NCBI GenBank assembly: GCA_029056365.1
Contig: JAIDBM010000064.1
Location: forward strand, 1 to 42,871
DNA length: 42,871 bases
Source: Muribaculaceae bacterium
GTDB taxonomy: Bacteria > Bacteroidota > Bacteroidia > Bacteroidales > Muribaculaceae
Reading direction: 5' to 3'
The translations under genes were made by a program, and so were the position numbers. This document shows, piece by piece, positions 31,528 to 41,722 of this stretch (position 1 is the stretch's first letter; each line of letters opens with the position of its first letter). Under the pieces are notes generated by a model. That model was given only the letters and a program-made list of their open reading frames with translations, was not told where the DNA came from and ran no database searches.

Positions 31528-34077
31528 ATGAATAAATTATCACATTATTGTAAAGCTGGCTCTTTTTCTCTCATTCTGTTGGCGGCTTCCTGTTCAAACG
31601 GTTTCTCTCCATCGAAAACCGTTCTCTCCGATGGCTGGACTCTAAGCTCGGACGAGATGCGATATGAGGCTACGGTGCCATCCACTGTTATGGGTGTGCT
31701 CTACGAAAACGGACTCTATGACAACGCTCTCGAAGGCGACAACTACAAGAACATCGACAAAAAGATATTCGACAGCCCCTGGCGCTACAGCCGCACGATA
31801 GAAGTGCCGGCCGTGCCACGCGACGGACACGCGGCAATAAACTTCGAAGGTCTTGGCTGGGGAGCCGACGTATGGATCGACGGTAAAAAAATCGCTTCCC
31901 GCGACACTCTGTACGGACCATTCCGACAGTTCGAACTCGACATCACTCCTTATGCCGGCAAGACAAGCAAACTCGACATTGACGTATACCGCGCACAACC
32001 CGGCGATCCCAATATAGGTTTTGCCGACTGGAACCCGCGTCCGGCCGATGAGAGCATGGGGTTATTCCGTCCGGTTGTAATATCCACTACCGGAGCGGTC
32101 GACATCCGCCATCCGGCTGTGAGATCGAAAGTCAATACCGAAACTCTTGCCGAAGCATGGCTGACTGTAGACGCCACTCTGGAGAATAAATCGCAGAAGC
32201 CTGTAGACGGTGTACTCAAGGGTTCGTTCGACAACAGAACCTTCAGCGTGCCCGTAAGCCTCGGCCCCGGGGAAAGCCGCAGGGTGGTTCTGACCTCCGA
32301 CGATGAAGCACAGCTGCACATCGACAATCCCCGCCTGTGGTGGGTGCGCAATCTCGGAAGTCCGGAGATGTACAACATGAGTCTGGAATTTATCGTCGAC
32401 AATCAGGTGTCCGACAAAGAAAGTATCGATTTCGGCATCCGTCAGATTGAAGATTACTTCACAGCCGAAGGTTATCGCGGTTTCAAGGTGAACGGAAAGA
32501 AAGTGCTCATACGCGGCGCCGGATGGACCGATGATATATTCCTGCGCAACACTCCTGAGAGCAACGAAACAGAGATTCAATATATCTGCGACATGAATCT
32601 CAACACAGTACGGTTCGAAAATTTCTGGGGCACATCGCAGAACATCTACGACCTGTGCGACCGCTACGGCCTGCTTGCCCTGACCGGATGGAGCTGCTTC
32701 TGGGAGTGGGAGACATACATGGGATGCCCCGGCGACGACTACGGCTGTATAAGCTCCGAACGCAACATGGACCTTACCGTAAAATCTCTGCGCGACCAGA
32801 TTCTATGGCTAAGGAATCATCCGTCGATTATCGCTTGGTTTGCCGGCAGCGACATGTTGCCGCGCCCCGAACTCGAAAAGCGCTATCTTGAATTCCTTCC
32901 GGAAATCGATGACCGTCCTTATCTCGGAGCCGCAAAAGAGCTTACAAGCGAACTCACCGGTCCGACAGGAATGAAAATGGCCGGTCCGTACGACTATGTG
33001 GCTCCCAACTACTGGTTCGACAAAAACGCCCCCGGCGGTGCCTTCGGTTTCAACACCGAAACCGGTATAGGTGCACAGCTGCCGGTAGAGGAATCGATCC
33101 GCCGCATGATACCTGCCGACAGCCTATGGCCGGTCGGCAATGCCTGGGACTATCATTGCACTACTGCCGGCGAAGCCATGCATTCGCTCGACGTTCTCAA
33201 GGATGTGATTGAGAAACGATACGGACGGCCAGAAAATCTCAGCGATTTCCTTCGAAAGGCCGACCTGGTAAACTACGACGGCACCCGTGCCATGTTCGAA
33301 GCATTCAGAGTAAACATTCCCAAATCAACCGGAGTCATACAATGGATGCTCAATTCGGCCTGGCCATCGCTCTACTGGCAGCTATACGACTACTATCAGC
33401 AGCCTACAGCCGCATATTACTCCGTGAAAAACGCCAACAAGCCGGTGCAGCTCGTCTACAACTACGGCGACCATGCAATATACGCTGTAAACGAGAGTTC
33501 CGATGTTGTCTCGACCGTCGCATCAATGTCGCTCTACGATGTAAGCGGCAACAATAAATCCGAAAAGAAATCTGTAAGCGTCAGTCCTTATTCTGTAGTG
33601 AAGGTATTCGACCGACCGGATTTCAGCGGCACCGGATTCCTCTTCCTCAATCTCGCGGATACCGGCGGCAACATCATCGCACGCAACACATATTGCATTT
33701 CATCGGTCGATGATGTCAACGACTGGAAAAACTCCAGCTGGATCAGAACACCGGTTGCACGTCACGGCGATTTCAGCGGTCTGGCAAACCTGCCCGAAGC
33801 AAGCTGTGCGATCAGTACGGCAAAGGTGAACGAAAACACACTTGATGTGACTCTGGAGAACCAGTCCGACAATGTGGCTTTCTTTATCCGTATGGTCCTT
33901 AAAAATGAAAAAGGCGAACTCGCCGTGCCGGTTCTGTGGGCCGACAACTATATTTCGCTGGAACCTGGCGAGACACGGAAGATTTCCGTCGACCTAAGCA
34001 GGGCAAGAAACTTCACAGGCAGCGGAAGTATTGAAATTTCGGGATGGAACGTACCAAAAAAGAACACAACAATCTAA
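31528..34077 (+). CDS. GH2 exo-beta-D-glucosaminidase-type lipoprotein
   Basis: An 849-residue glycoside hydrolase family 2 enzyme with a lipobox LLAASCSNG. After the N-terminal sugar-binding domain (SDGWTLSS ... YEATVPSTVMGVLYENGLYDNALEGDNYKNID) and an Ig-like domain comes the catalytic barrel. The acid/base is in AWFAGSDMLPRPE, where Ser-Asp (Asp442) takes the place of the usual Asn-Glu, a mark of the exo-beta-D-glucosaminidase subfamily; the nucleophile is Glu511 in GFNTETGIG. The later segment WMLNSAWPSLYWQLYDYYQQ is also subfamily-like. It would release GlcN from chitosan-type chain ends outside or in the periplasm. Related beta-mannosidases cannot be fully excluded. Confidence 0.85.
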   Translation: MNKLSHYCKAGSFSLILLAASCSNGFSPSKTVLSDGWTLSSDEMRYEATVPSTVMGVLYENGLYDNALEGDNYKNIDKKIFDSPWRYSRTIEVPAVPRDGHAAINFEGLGWGADVWIDGKKIASRDTLYGPFRQFELDITPYAGKTSKLDIDVYRAQPGDPNIGFADWNPRPADESMGLFRPVVISTTGAVDIRHPAVRSKVNTETLAEAWLTVDATLENKSQKPVDGVLKGSFDNRTFSVPVSLGPGESRRVVLTSDDEAQLHIDNPRLWWVRNLGSPEMYNMSLEFIVDNQVSDKESIDFGIRQIEDYFTAEGYRGFKVNGKKVLIRGAGWTDDIFLRNTPESNETEIQYICDMNLNTVRFENFWGTSQNIYDLCDRYGLLALTGWSCFWEWETYMGCPGDDYGCISSERNMDLTVKSLRDQILWLRNHPSIIAWFAGSDMLPRPELEKRYLEFLPEIDDRPYLGAAKELTSELTGPTGMKMAGPYDYVAPNYWFDKNAPGGAFGFNTETGIGAQLPVEESIRRMIPADSLWPVGNAWDYHCTTAGEAMHSLDVLKDVIEKRYGRPENLSDFLRKADLVNYDGTRAMFEAFRVNIPKSTGVIQWMLNSAWPSLYWQLYDYYQQPTAAYYSVKNANKPVQLVYNYGDHAIYAVNESSDVVSTVASMSLYDVSGNNKSEKKSVSVSPYSVVKVFDRPDFSGTGFLFLNLADTGGNIIARNTYCISSVDDVNDWKNSSWIRTPVARHGDFSGLANLPEASCAISTAKVNENTLDVTLENQSDNVAFFIRMVLKNEKGELAVPVLWADNYISLEPGETRKISVDLSRARNFTGSGSIEISGWNVPKKNTTI

Positions 34078-34089
34078 TATATTTTTACC

Positions 34090-37000
34090 ATGAAGAAATG
34101 TTTAATTTTGCTTGTATGCGCGTTATGCTGCTCAATGCAGCTTATCGCACAACAGCTTACAGTAAGCGGCACGGTTGTCGACCAGTCCGATGAACCGATA
34201 ACCGGTGCCATGGTAAGCCTGCAGTCCGACCCTCAGAAAGCTACCATGACCGACATCGATGGCAATTTCACGATTTCGGTATCGGCAGGAAACTCCATTA
34301 CAGTGAGCTTTGTAGGCTATGAGACAGCCATAAGGAAAATAAATCCCGGCGAGACATCTGTACACATAGTACTGAAAGAGGATGTAGTGACTCTTGAAGA
34401 AGTAGTGGCCATAGGCTACGGCACACAGAAGAAGAAACTCATCACCGGCTCGACCGTACAGGTAAAAGGCGATGAGATTGCCCGAACATCAAATGTAAGT
34501 GCGTTCACTGCCCTTCAGAGCCTTACCCCCGGTGTTCAGATCAAGAGCAATTCCGGTAAACCCGGCGATGGCTTCGCCGTAACCATACGTGGTATGGGAA
34601 CAACAGGCGACGCCGCTCCACTATATATAATCGACGGACTTGTAGGCGGCGATCTCAATGCAATAAATCCCAACGACATAGAGTCAATCGATATTCTCAA
34701 GGACGCTGCATCCACCGCCATCTATGGCGCCCGGGCCGCCAATGGTGTGATTATAGTCACAACCCGCCACGGACAGCAGGGCCGTCCGACCGTGAATTTC
34801 GACTTCTACTACGGATGGCAGAACATGGCAAAAAAACCGCAGACTCTCACAGCCCGCGAATACATGGCCGTAATGGACGAGGCCGCTGTAAACGATGGTC
34901 TTGACATGTACAACTGGACCAGCTACATGAGCCAGGAAAAATACAACGCCTACATGTCGGGGGCCGACAACGGAACCGACTGGATCAACGCCATCACCGG
35001 CAAGAACGCTCCCGTACAGAACTACACTCTCGGAATCAGCGGAGGAAGCAACAACTCGGTATACTCGATGTCGCTCGGCTACACCTCGCAGGAATCGCTT
35101 GTAGGCAGCCAGTATTTCACCTCGAAATACGAGCGCTTCAACGCACGCATGAACTCGGAATATACAATTTTGCGAATAAAGGACTTCGATGCTGTGAAAA
35201 TAGGTGAAAACTTCACCATGTCGTTTATCAAGGACCAGGGTCTCGGACTCGGACAGGACGGTCCTTACTGGAACCACCTCCGCAACGCCATGGAGGCTTA
35301 TCCTATCATGGAGCTGATGAACGAAGACGGCACCGACTTTAATCCGGGCATTCTGTCGTGGTCGAACATGAGGGTGAATCCGGTGATGATGCTGATTCTG
35401 CAGGGCCGCGACCAGGACAACAAGAACTATTCGGCCCGAGGCAACTTCTATATCAACATACAGCCCATAAAAAACCTCATATTCCGTTCGCAGTTCGGCA
35501 TCGGATACAGCAGCTACACAAGCCGTTCGTTCCGCACGGCCTACAACTACGGACCACTCGCCCAGAACGCCAACGACATAACCACACAGTCAGCCGGTTC
35601 CGACTATTCGTGGAGCTGGGACAACACGCTCACATATTCCTTCTCGATAAAGAACCTCCACAATATCAGCGCCATGATAGGCATGACAGCCGAACGCTGG
35701 GGCTACGGCGAAGGTACCGGCGGCTCTAACATCAATTCGGCGTTCTCCGACTTCATGCACGCATGGCTGAGCAACAACCCCACAATCTACCCCACCAATA
35801 CCACCCTATGGGGCGCTCCATCGGGCAAGGGTGCGCTTGTAAGCTACTTCGGACGTGCCAACTATGACTTCGACGGACGTTACCTGGCCACATTCACTCT
35901 ACGCGCCGACGGAAGCTCCAACTTCGCGCCGGGACACCGCTGGGGTTACTTCCCCTCGGCAAGCGTAGGCTGGAACCTCGCAAGCGAGAAGTTCATGGCT
36001 TCGCAGCGCACCTGGCTCGACCAGTTCAAGCTTCGCGCTTCGTGGGGTCGGAACGGTAACTGCAATATCTCGAATTTCCAATATCTTACAACCATAGGAA
36101 TTGGCGGCGCAAACTATTTCTTCGGCAGCAACCACCTCGACAAGGTTACAGGTTCGTATCCCGAAAAACTCGCTAATCCCGACATCACATGGGAAAAATC
36201 GGAACAGTTCGACATCGGCTTCGACTCGCGGTTCCTTCACAACCGGCTGGGTGTTATCTTCGACTACTATAACAAAACCACAAAAGACTGGCTTGTAGTA
36301 GCTCCTATCCTTGCCTCTTATGGCACCGGCGCTCCGATGATAAACGGCGGCGATGTACGCAACAGAGGTGTCGAACTCGCTCTGTCGTGGAACGACCGTG
36401 CCGGCGATTTCATCTACGGTGCTACTGTAAATCTCGGCTACAACAAGAACGAGGTCACACGTCTTGCCAACGATGAGGGAATCATCAACGGCTCAACCGA
36501 AATACTTTCAAGCCGTACCGACTATATCTCGCGCGTACAGGTAGGACACCCGATCGGTTTCTTCTACGGATACAAAACCGATGGTGTGTTCCAGAACGAG
36601 GCCGAAGTAAACGCCTACCGCAATTCCAAGGGCGAACTCATCTGTCCGACATCAAAACCAGGCGACCTGCGATTCGTCGACACTGACGGCGACGGAAGCA
36701 TCACCGATGCCGACCGTGTGGAAATCGGAAACCCGCATCCCGATTTCAATCTCGGTGTAAACATCAACCTGGGATATAAAGGTTTCGACTTTTCGGTATC
36801 GGGAGTAGGTGCTTTCGGCCAGCAGATCGCCAAATCATACCGCGACTTCTCCGACAAGGGCAAAGACTCCTATACAATGGATGTGGTCAAGAACCGCTGG
36901 CACGGCGAAGGATCTTCGAACCGATACCCGCGTCTGTCGATTACCCCGTCGGAAAACAACTGGAACCGCATATCCGACATCTATGTTGAAGACGGCGACT

Positions 37001-37233
37001 ATTTCCGCATATCCAACATCACACTTGGCTACGATTTCAAGAATATATGGAAAGCCTGTCCGTTCCAGCGCCTACGCGCATATGCCACAATCCAGAATCT
37101 CTGCACTTTCACAAAATATTCGGGCACAGACCCCGAGGTAGGTTTCGGCGGCGACAGCTGGGCCACCGGCATCGACACCGGACGATATCCTGTGAGCCGC
37201 ACTTTCCTGCTGGGTGCAAACATAACATTCTAA
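34090..37233 (+). CDS. susC: SusC/RagA-type TonB-dependent glycan transporter
   Basis: A 1047-residue outer-membrane importer. Signal peptide (SMQLIA-QQ), a carboxypeptidase-D-regulatory-like domain (LTVSGTVVDQSDEPITGAMV to about residue 95), a TonB-box/plug start (EEVVAIGYGTQKKK), the plug with LQSLTPGVQIKSNSG and AASTAIYGARAANGVIIVTT, then the 22-strand barrel ending in FLLGANITF. Together with the next gene it forms the SusCD pair that imports oligosaccharides. It is 12 bp after GH2. Confidence 0.95.
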   Translation: MKKCLILLVCALCCSMQLIAQQLTVSGTVVDQSDEPITGAMVSLQSDPQKATMTDIDGNFTISVSAGNSITVSFVGYETAIRKINPGETSVHIVLKEDVVTLEEVVAIGYGTQKKKLITGSTVQVKGDEIARTSNVSAFTALQSLTPGVQIKSNSGKPGDGFAVTIRGMGTTGDAAPLYIIDGLVGGDLNAINPNDIESIDILKDAASTAIYGARAANGVIIVTTRHGQQGRPTVNFDFYYGWQNMAKKPQTLTAREYMAVMDEAAVNDGLDMYNWTSYMSQEKYNAYMSGADNGTDWINAITGKNAPVQNYTLGISGGSNNSVYSMSLGYTSQESLVGSQYFTSKYERFNARMNSEYTILRIKDFDAVKIGENFTMSFIKDQGLGLGQDGPYWNHLRNAMEAYPIMELMNEDGTDFNPGILSWSNMRVNPVMMLILQGRDQDNKNYSARGNFYINIQPIKNLIFRSQFGIGYSSYTSRSFRTAYNYGPLAQNANDITTQSAGSDYSWSWDNTLTYSFSIKNLHNISAMIGMTAERWGYGEGTGGSNINSAFSDFMHAWLSNNPTIYPTNTTLWGAPSGKGALVSYFGRANYDFDGRYLATFTLRADGSSNFAPGHRWGYFPSASVGWNLASEKFMASQRTWLDQFKLRASWGRNGNCNISNFQYLTTIGIGGANYFFGSNHLDKVTGSYPEKLANPDITWEKSEQFDIGFDSRFLHNRLGVIFDYYNKTTKDWLVVAPILASYGTGAPMINGGDVRNRGVELALSWNDRAGDFIYGATVNLGYNKNEVTRLANDEGIINGSTEILSSRTDYISRVQVGHPIGFFYGYKTDGVFQNEAEVNAYRNSKGELICPTSKPGDLRFVDTDGDGSITDADRVEIGNPHPDFNLGVNINLGYKGFDFSVSGVGAFGQQIAKSYRDFSDKGKDSYTMDVVKNRWHGEGSSNRYPRLSITPSENNWNRISDIYVEDGDYFRISNITLGYDFKNIWKACPFQRLRAYATIQNLCTFTKYSGTDPEVGFGGDSWATGIDTGRYPVSRTFLLGANITF

Positions 37234-37252
37234 CCACATTAAACATATTGTC

Positions 37253-38980
37253 ATGAAATCAATATATAAACTGGTTTTACTGCCGGCACTCGCTCTTGCG
37301 GCATGCGCATGCTCAGAGAGTTTTCTGAATACCGACAATCTTACCGGAAAGGACAACACCAATTTCCCGCTTACTTATGGCGAAGCACAGGAAGTGCTCA
37401 CCTCCTGCTACGAACCCCTTATGGGCCAATGGGACGAACCTGCCGGCAACACCGACTTCGTTGCCACCGTAATGTCGGACGACTGCTTCCCTGGCGGCGG
37501 TTCCGACGACAGAATATTCCATGCCATAGGCTCGTACAAGCGTATCGATGTAAACATGTACGCCACTTTCTGGCGCCGCCGCTACGAAGGTATATACCGC
37601 TGCAACTTCCTGCTGTCGGTGGCCGACCAGATCGACATGACCGGAGAACAGCGCAACCAGTTTCTGGGCGAATGCCATTTCCTGCGTGCAATGTATTATT
37701 TCGACCTGGCACGCGCATTTGAAAACGTACCGTTGGTACTGTCGCCCGAACCTGCCAACAATCCTCAGGCTGCGCCCGATGACCTCTATGCACAGATTGG
37801 ATTCGACTTCCTGCAGGCATGCGAACTGTTGCCTGACCGCAAGTTCGACCCGGCATGGAATGCCACTAACCTCGGCCGTGCCACCCGCTGGGCCGCCCAG
37901 GGCATGCTTGCACGCGCATGGCTTTTCTACACCGGCTTCTATAACAAGGACAGTCTGCCTGTAGCTTCGGCCGACGGTACTACAGATGCCGTTACCAAAA
38001 ACGACATCATAAAATATGTCGACGACTGCATTGCAAATTCAGGTCACGACCTGGTGAACGATTTCCGTAATCTCTGGGCATATTCATATGCCGAAGGTTA
38101 TGAATACCGCGACCAGAACAACCTCAAATGGGTGACCGACGACGGAAGCAATCCCGAAGCCGTGTTCATATGCCATCATGGGGTATGGAACAATCCCGAT
38201 TGGGGAAACTACGGCCACAATCTTTCAGTTCTCGACTACGGTTTGCGCTACCAGGATGAAGGAGCCGGTTACGGCGACGAGGGTGTATGGCCGTTCGGCG
38301 CCGGATGGGGTGCCGGTACGGTAACGGAAAGTCTGTACAATTCCTTCGCCTCCAACGACATCCGTCGTCAGGGTTCGATTATAAATGTCGACGACCCCAG
38401 CGAAGGCCTTACTTACACCGACAACGCCTCGGGTCAATGCTACGACACTCATCTGTTCATCAAGAAGTATACACCTATAAATGTGCACAGCGATAATGAA
38501 ACGCTTACAGGTGGAACAGGATATTGTGCCATGGCTCTCGTTCTCTATCCCGGCTATACCGAAACCGACTTCCAGGTCAACAACCTTGTCGATTTCATGA
38601 TGCTGCGCTTTGCCGACATCCTTCTGATGGGTGCGGAACTTGGCGGCCCAAATGCCCAGAGACATATGGACAGGGTGCGCGAACGTGTCGGACTCAGTCC
38701 GGTTCCGGCCACACTTGAAAACATCAAGAAAGAACGCCGCTGGGAGCTTGCCTTCGAAGGTGTACGCTACTACGATGTACTCCGCTGGCACGATGAGGCG
38801 CAACTCACTGCAAACCGCTCGAACTGCAAGGTGCTGAATTCCGGCGTCGAGACTGTAATATCTATCCCATTCCGCCCCGAGACACGCGGTTTCCTGCCTA
38901 TTCCTCAGCAGGAAATAGAAAAATCGGGCAATATTCTCAAGCAAAACGCAGGCTGGACCGATGCTTCCTGCACTTTCTGA
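37253..38980 (+). CDS. susD: SusD/RagB-type glycan-binding lipoprotein
   Basis: A 575-residue surface lipoprotein with lipobox LALAACACSESF (Cys18), the SusD features FLNTDNLTGKD near the start, RCNFLLSVADQI, FLGECHFLRAMYYFDLARAFENVPLV, and the C-terminal ERRWELAFEGVRYYDVLRW, then RPETRGFLPIPQQEIEKSG. It would cover the SusC channel and capture the glycan. It is 19 bp after susC. Confidence 0.95.
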   Translation: MKSIYKLVLLPALALAACACSESFLNTDNLTGKDNTNFPLTYGEAQEVLTSCYEPLMGQWDEPAGNTDFVATVMSDDCFPGGGSDDRIFHAIGSYKRIDVNMYATFWRRRYEGIYRCNFLLSVADQIDMTGEQRNQFLGECHFLRAMYYFDLARAFENVPLVLSPEPANNPQAAPDDLYAQIGFDFLQACELLPDRKFDPAWNATNLGRATRWAAQGMLARAWLFYTGFYNKDSLPVASADGTTDAVTKNDIIKYVDDCIANSGHDLVNDFRNLWAYSYAEGYEYRDQNNLKWVTDDGSNPEAVFICHHGVWNNPDWGNYGHNLSVLDYGLRYQDEGAGYGDEGVWPFGAGWGAGTVTESLYNSFASNDIRRQGSIINVDDPSEGLTYTDNASGQCYDTHLFIKKYTPINVHSDNETLTGGTGYCAMALVLYPGYTETDFQVNNLVDFMMLRFADILLMGAELGGPNAQRHMDRVRERVGLSPVPATLENIKKERRWELAFEGVRYYDVLRWHDEAQLTANRSNCKVLNSGVETVISIPFRPETRGFLPIPQQEIEKSGNILKQNAGWTDASCTF

Positions 38981-39003
38981 CAACCTGACAATAATCTGAA
39001 ATC

Positions 39004-39891
39004 ATGAAAAAGATTCTATTATATTCGGCTACTGCCCTGACCATGATGCTTACATCATGTCTTCAGGCCCATGTATCCGACGACTCCATGGGCGAAATCC
39101 TCGCCCCCGAGCAGATCGACATAGAGGTAACTACCGACAAACCGGGTTCAAACATGGTTATCATGCGTTGCAACACTCCAGGCGTGATTCCTTACTGGAC
39201 CACGCCTACGGGTAAGTCGACTCGTGTATGCGATACAATAATAGCGCCATTTACCGGCGAGTTCAAGGTACAGTTTGTAGGCCTGTGCGGCGGCGGTGCC
39301 TCGCAGGCTGTGGAAAAGACAGTAAACATCGAACGATTCGATTACGAAATCGACCCGATGTATGTGCTTTTTGCCGGTGAAAACGGCTCCAAAAAATGGG
39401 TCTGGGACCCCAATCCCGGACGTGGCGGCAGCGGCTGCTATGGAGCCGGCGGATACGGCTGGTCGCCCGATGTGCCAAACTGGGGCGGTGTGAATGTTGG
39501 CGATGATGGCGTTTATGCCGATGAATATCTGGTGTTCGACCTCAATGGCGGCGCCAATGTTACGCTTCACCGTCATGACGGTACCGAGCAGAAAGGCACA
39601 TTCGCGTTTAATAAGAACGTGTCGTCCGACCGTGCCGCCCTCACTCCCTGCTTCCGCAACGGCGAACCCACCGGACAGGGCTGGCTGGGAACTGTGACTC
39701 TTTCGGGAACTACTGTTCCCTGCGGAGAACTCCAATGGGGCATGGGTCCGGCTCGCGATGAGTTCGAGATTGCTGTTCTCTCACCCGATGAAATGGTGCT
39801 TATTCAATGGATGGGCAGCTCGATTCTGTGCGACCCTGACTGGGCCACAGGCTCAACCCACTGGTGCTTCGTGCGCGATGGTGTCCAATAG
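39004..39891 (+). CDS. surface glycan-binding lipoprotein (SusE/F-position)
   Basis: A 295-residue protein with a lipobox (MMLTSCLQ, Cys19), a PKD-like N-terminal domain (about residues 30-115; IDIEVTTDKPGSNMVIMRCN) and a C-terminal glycine- and aromatic-rich domain (KKWVWDPNPGRGGSGCYGAGGYGW ... IQWMGSS). The position after SusD and the domain order fit the variable surface glycan-binding proteins of these loci. Its ligand is presumably the locus glycan. It does not match a characterised family closely by eye. Confidence 0.75.
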   Translation: MKKILLYSATALTMMLTSCLQAHVSDDSMGEILAPEQIDIEVTTDKPGSNMVIMRCNTPGVIPYWTTPTGKSTRVCDTIIAPFTGEFKVQFVGLCGGGASQAVEKTVNIERFDYEIDPMYVLFAGENGSKKWVWDPNPGRGGSGCYGAGGYGWSPDVPNWGGVNVGDDGVYADEYLVFDLNGGANVTLHRHDGTEQKGTFAFNKNVSSDRAALTPCFRNGEPTGQGWLGTVTLSGTTVPCGELQWGMGPARDEFEIAVLSPDEMVLIQWMGSSILCDPDWATGSTHWCFVRDGVQ

Positions 39892-39914
39892 TCATACATA
39901 ATTATCTACTTTCC

Positions 39915-39943
39915 GAGGAGACTGTGTATGACACAGTCTCCTC
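39915..39943 (+). terminator. 13-bp perfect hairpin between the surface lipoprotein and GH20 genes
   Basis: GAGGAGACTGTGT (39915-39927), loop ATG, ACACAGTCTCCTC (39931-39943). No T-run follows on the plus strand. It may stabilise the upstream mRNA or partly stop transcription before the GH20 gene. Confidence 0.6.
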
Positions 39944-39974
39944 TCTCTAAAAAACATATACAAACATTATACTT

Positions 39975-41654
39975 ATGAAATTTATACATCTGCTTGCCGC
40001 TGCTATGGCCATATCGGCAGTATCATGCAGCGAAAGAGTGAAAGTGACCGCCGACTATCAGGTGGTTCCCCTACCGCAAACAATCACTGAAACAGCCGGT
40101 GAACAGGCTTTTGTACTTAATCCGGATACCCGCATCGTGGCAACCGACAGCTCCATGACTTCGAATGCCGAACTGCTCGCCGGTTACATTGCCCGCATGA
40201 ACGGTTTCACTCCCGAAATCACATCCGACACTCCCGGCGACAACTACATTATACTCAACGCCAACCTTGACAACGTGAACAAAGAAGCTTATGAGATTAA
40301 TGTCAGTTCCAGTCACATTGCCATAAACGGTGCCTCGCCGGCCGGCACTTTCTACGGCATCCAGACAATACGCAAGTCGATTCCAGGCAACTCAGGTAAC
40401 TGCGATGTTGTATTCAGTCCCGCTACAATTTCCGATGCCCCGCGTTTCAGCTACCGGGGAGCACACTTCGACTCATCACGCCATTTCTTTGACGCAGATT
40501 CCATAAAGATATTCATCGACATGCTGGCGCTCCACAACATCAACCACATGCACTGGCATCTGACCGACGACCAGGGTTGGCGCGTTGAAATCAACCGCCG
40601 GCCCGAACTTACAAGAACCGGCTCGATGCGTGCCGGTACTATCATAGGCCACGGAGGCCCCGATAACAACAGCTTCGACAGCATTCCTTACGGCGGATAC
40701 TACACACAGGAACAAATACGCGACATTGTGGATTACGCTTCACGCCGCCACATTACAATCGTACCCGAAATTGATCTTCCCGGCCACATGCAGGCGGCCC
40801 TTGCAAGCTATCCCGAGCTTGGCTGTACAGGCGGACCATACGAAGTATGGCAACGGTGGGGCATTTCCGATGATGTTCTTTGCGCCGGCAACGACAGCAT
40901 ATATGCTTTTATCGATGATGTGCTGGATGAAATAACTGAATTGTTCCCGTCGGAATACATCCACATCGGAGGCGACGAATGTCCGAAAGTCCGCTGGGAG
41001 AAGTGTCCCAAATGTCAGGCCCGCATACGCCAGCTTGGTCTGCGCGACAATGAACACGGCACCGCCGAACAGCAGCTCCAGAGCCATGTAATGCGTCATG
41101 CCACGGAATTCCTCACTCAACGTGGCCGCAAAGTCATAGGCTGGGACGAGATTCTTGAAGGGGGTATCACTCCTGATGCCATAGTAATGTCGTGGCGGGG
41201 CACCGAGGGAGGCAAGGCTGCCGCCGAAGCCGGTCACGATGCCATCATGACTCCTTCGCAGTATCTCTACTTCGACTTCGTACAGAGCGACGACAGAGAG
41301 TCGGAACCTCTTGGTGCAAGCTGGGGCGATCCCGTTACTGTTGAGCTTGTATACTCCTACGAACCTGTTCCTGAAAACCTAACTCCCGAACAAGCCGCAC
41401 ATATAATCGGTGTGCAGGCAAATCTCTGGACCGAATATGTGCCCACAATGCGCCACGCCCAGTATATGGAGCTTCCGCGATTAGGCGCCCTTGCCGAAGT
41501 TCAGTGGAGCAATGCCGCAAAAGATTATCCGGCATTCCTGCAGCGACTCAAGCGTCTTGCCTCAATATACGATGCCGAGGGATACAATTATGCCCGACAC
41601 GCATTCGAAACAAAGAATGAAGATTGCGCGAACGAAACCCAGACGGCTCAATAG
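39975..41654 (+). CDS. GH20 beta-N-acetylhexosaminidase
   Basis: A 559-residue family 20 enzyme with a lipobox AISAVSCSE (Cys18). The N-terminal GH20b domain (about residues 25-150) is followed by the catalytic barrel from PRFSYRGAHFDSSRHFF, with HMHWHLTDDQGWRVEI, EIDLPGHMQAAL, and the catalytic Asp334-Glu335 pair in HIGGDECPKVRW, then WDEILEGG and GVQANLWTEYV. It acts by substrate-assisted catalysis and releases terminal GlcNAc (or GalNAc). With the GH2 glucosaminidase it indicates a chitin/chitosan-like or other amino-sugar glycan. It is the last gene of the locus. Confidence 0.93.
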   Translation: MKFIHLLAAAMAISAVSCSERVKVTADYQVVPLPQTITETAGEQAFVLNPDTRIVATDSSMTSNAELLAGYIARMNGFTPEITSDTPGDNYIILNANLDNVNKEAYEINVSSSHIAINGASPAGTFYGIQTIRKSIPGNSGNCDVVFSPATISDAPRFSYRGAHFDSSRHFFDADSIKIFIDMLALHNINHMHWHLTDDQGWRVEINRRPELTRTGSMRAGTIIGHGGPDNNSFDSIPYGGYYTQEQIRDIVDYASRRHITIVPEIDLPGHMQAALASYPELGCTGGPYEVWQRWGISDDVLCAGNDSIYAFIDDVLDEITELFPSEYIHIGGDECPKVRWEKCPKCQARIRQLGLRDNEHGTAEQQLQSHVMRHATEFLTQRGRKVIGWDEILEGGITPDAIVMSWRGTEGGKAAAEAGHDAIMTPSQYLYFDFVQSDDRESEPLGASWGDPVTVELVYSYEPVPENLTPEQAAHIIGVQANLWTEYVPTMRHAQYMELPRLGALAEVQWSNAAKDYPAFLQRLKRLASIYDAEGYNYARHAFETKNEDCANETQTAQ

Positions 41655-41670
41655 CCGATGACAAAACCAG

Positions 41671-41714
41671 TCAGGCTGTGTTCACCTCTGCTTCGCATTG
41701 TGAACACAGCCTGA
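41671..41714 (+). terminator. 15-bp hairpin terminator closing the polysaccharide locus
   Basis: Arms TCAGGCTGTGTTCAC (41671-41685) and GTGAACACAGCCTGA (41700-41714) pair fully around a 14-base loop, followed by TTGTTTATCTATT. It lies 16 bp after the GH20 stop, and 8 bp beyond the convergent opine-dehydrogenase-type stop, so it may serve both directions. Confidence 0.8.
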
Positions 41715-41722
41715 TTGTTTAT

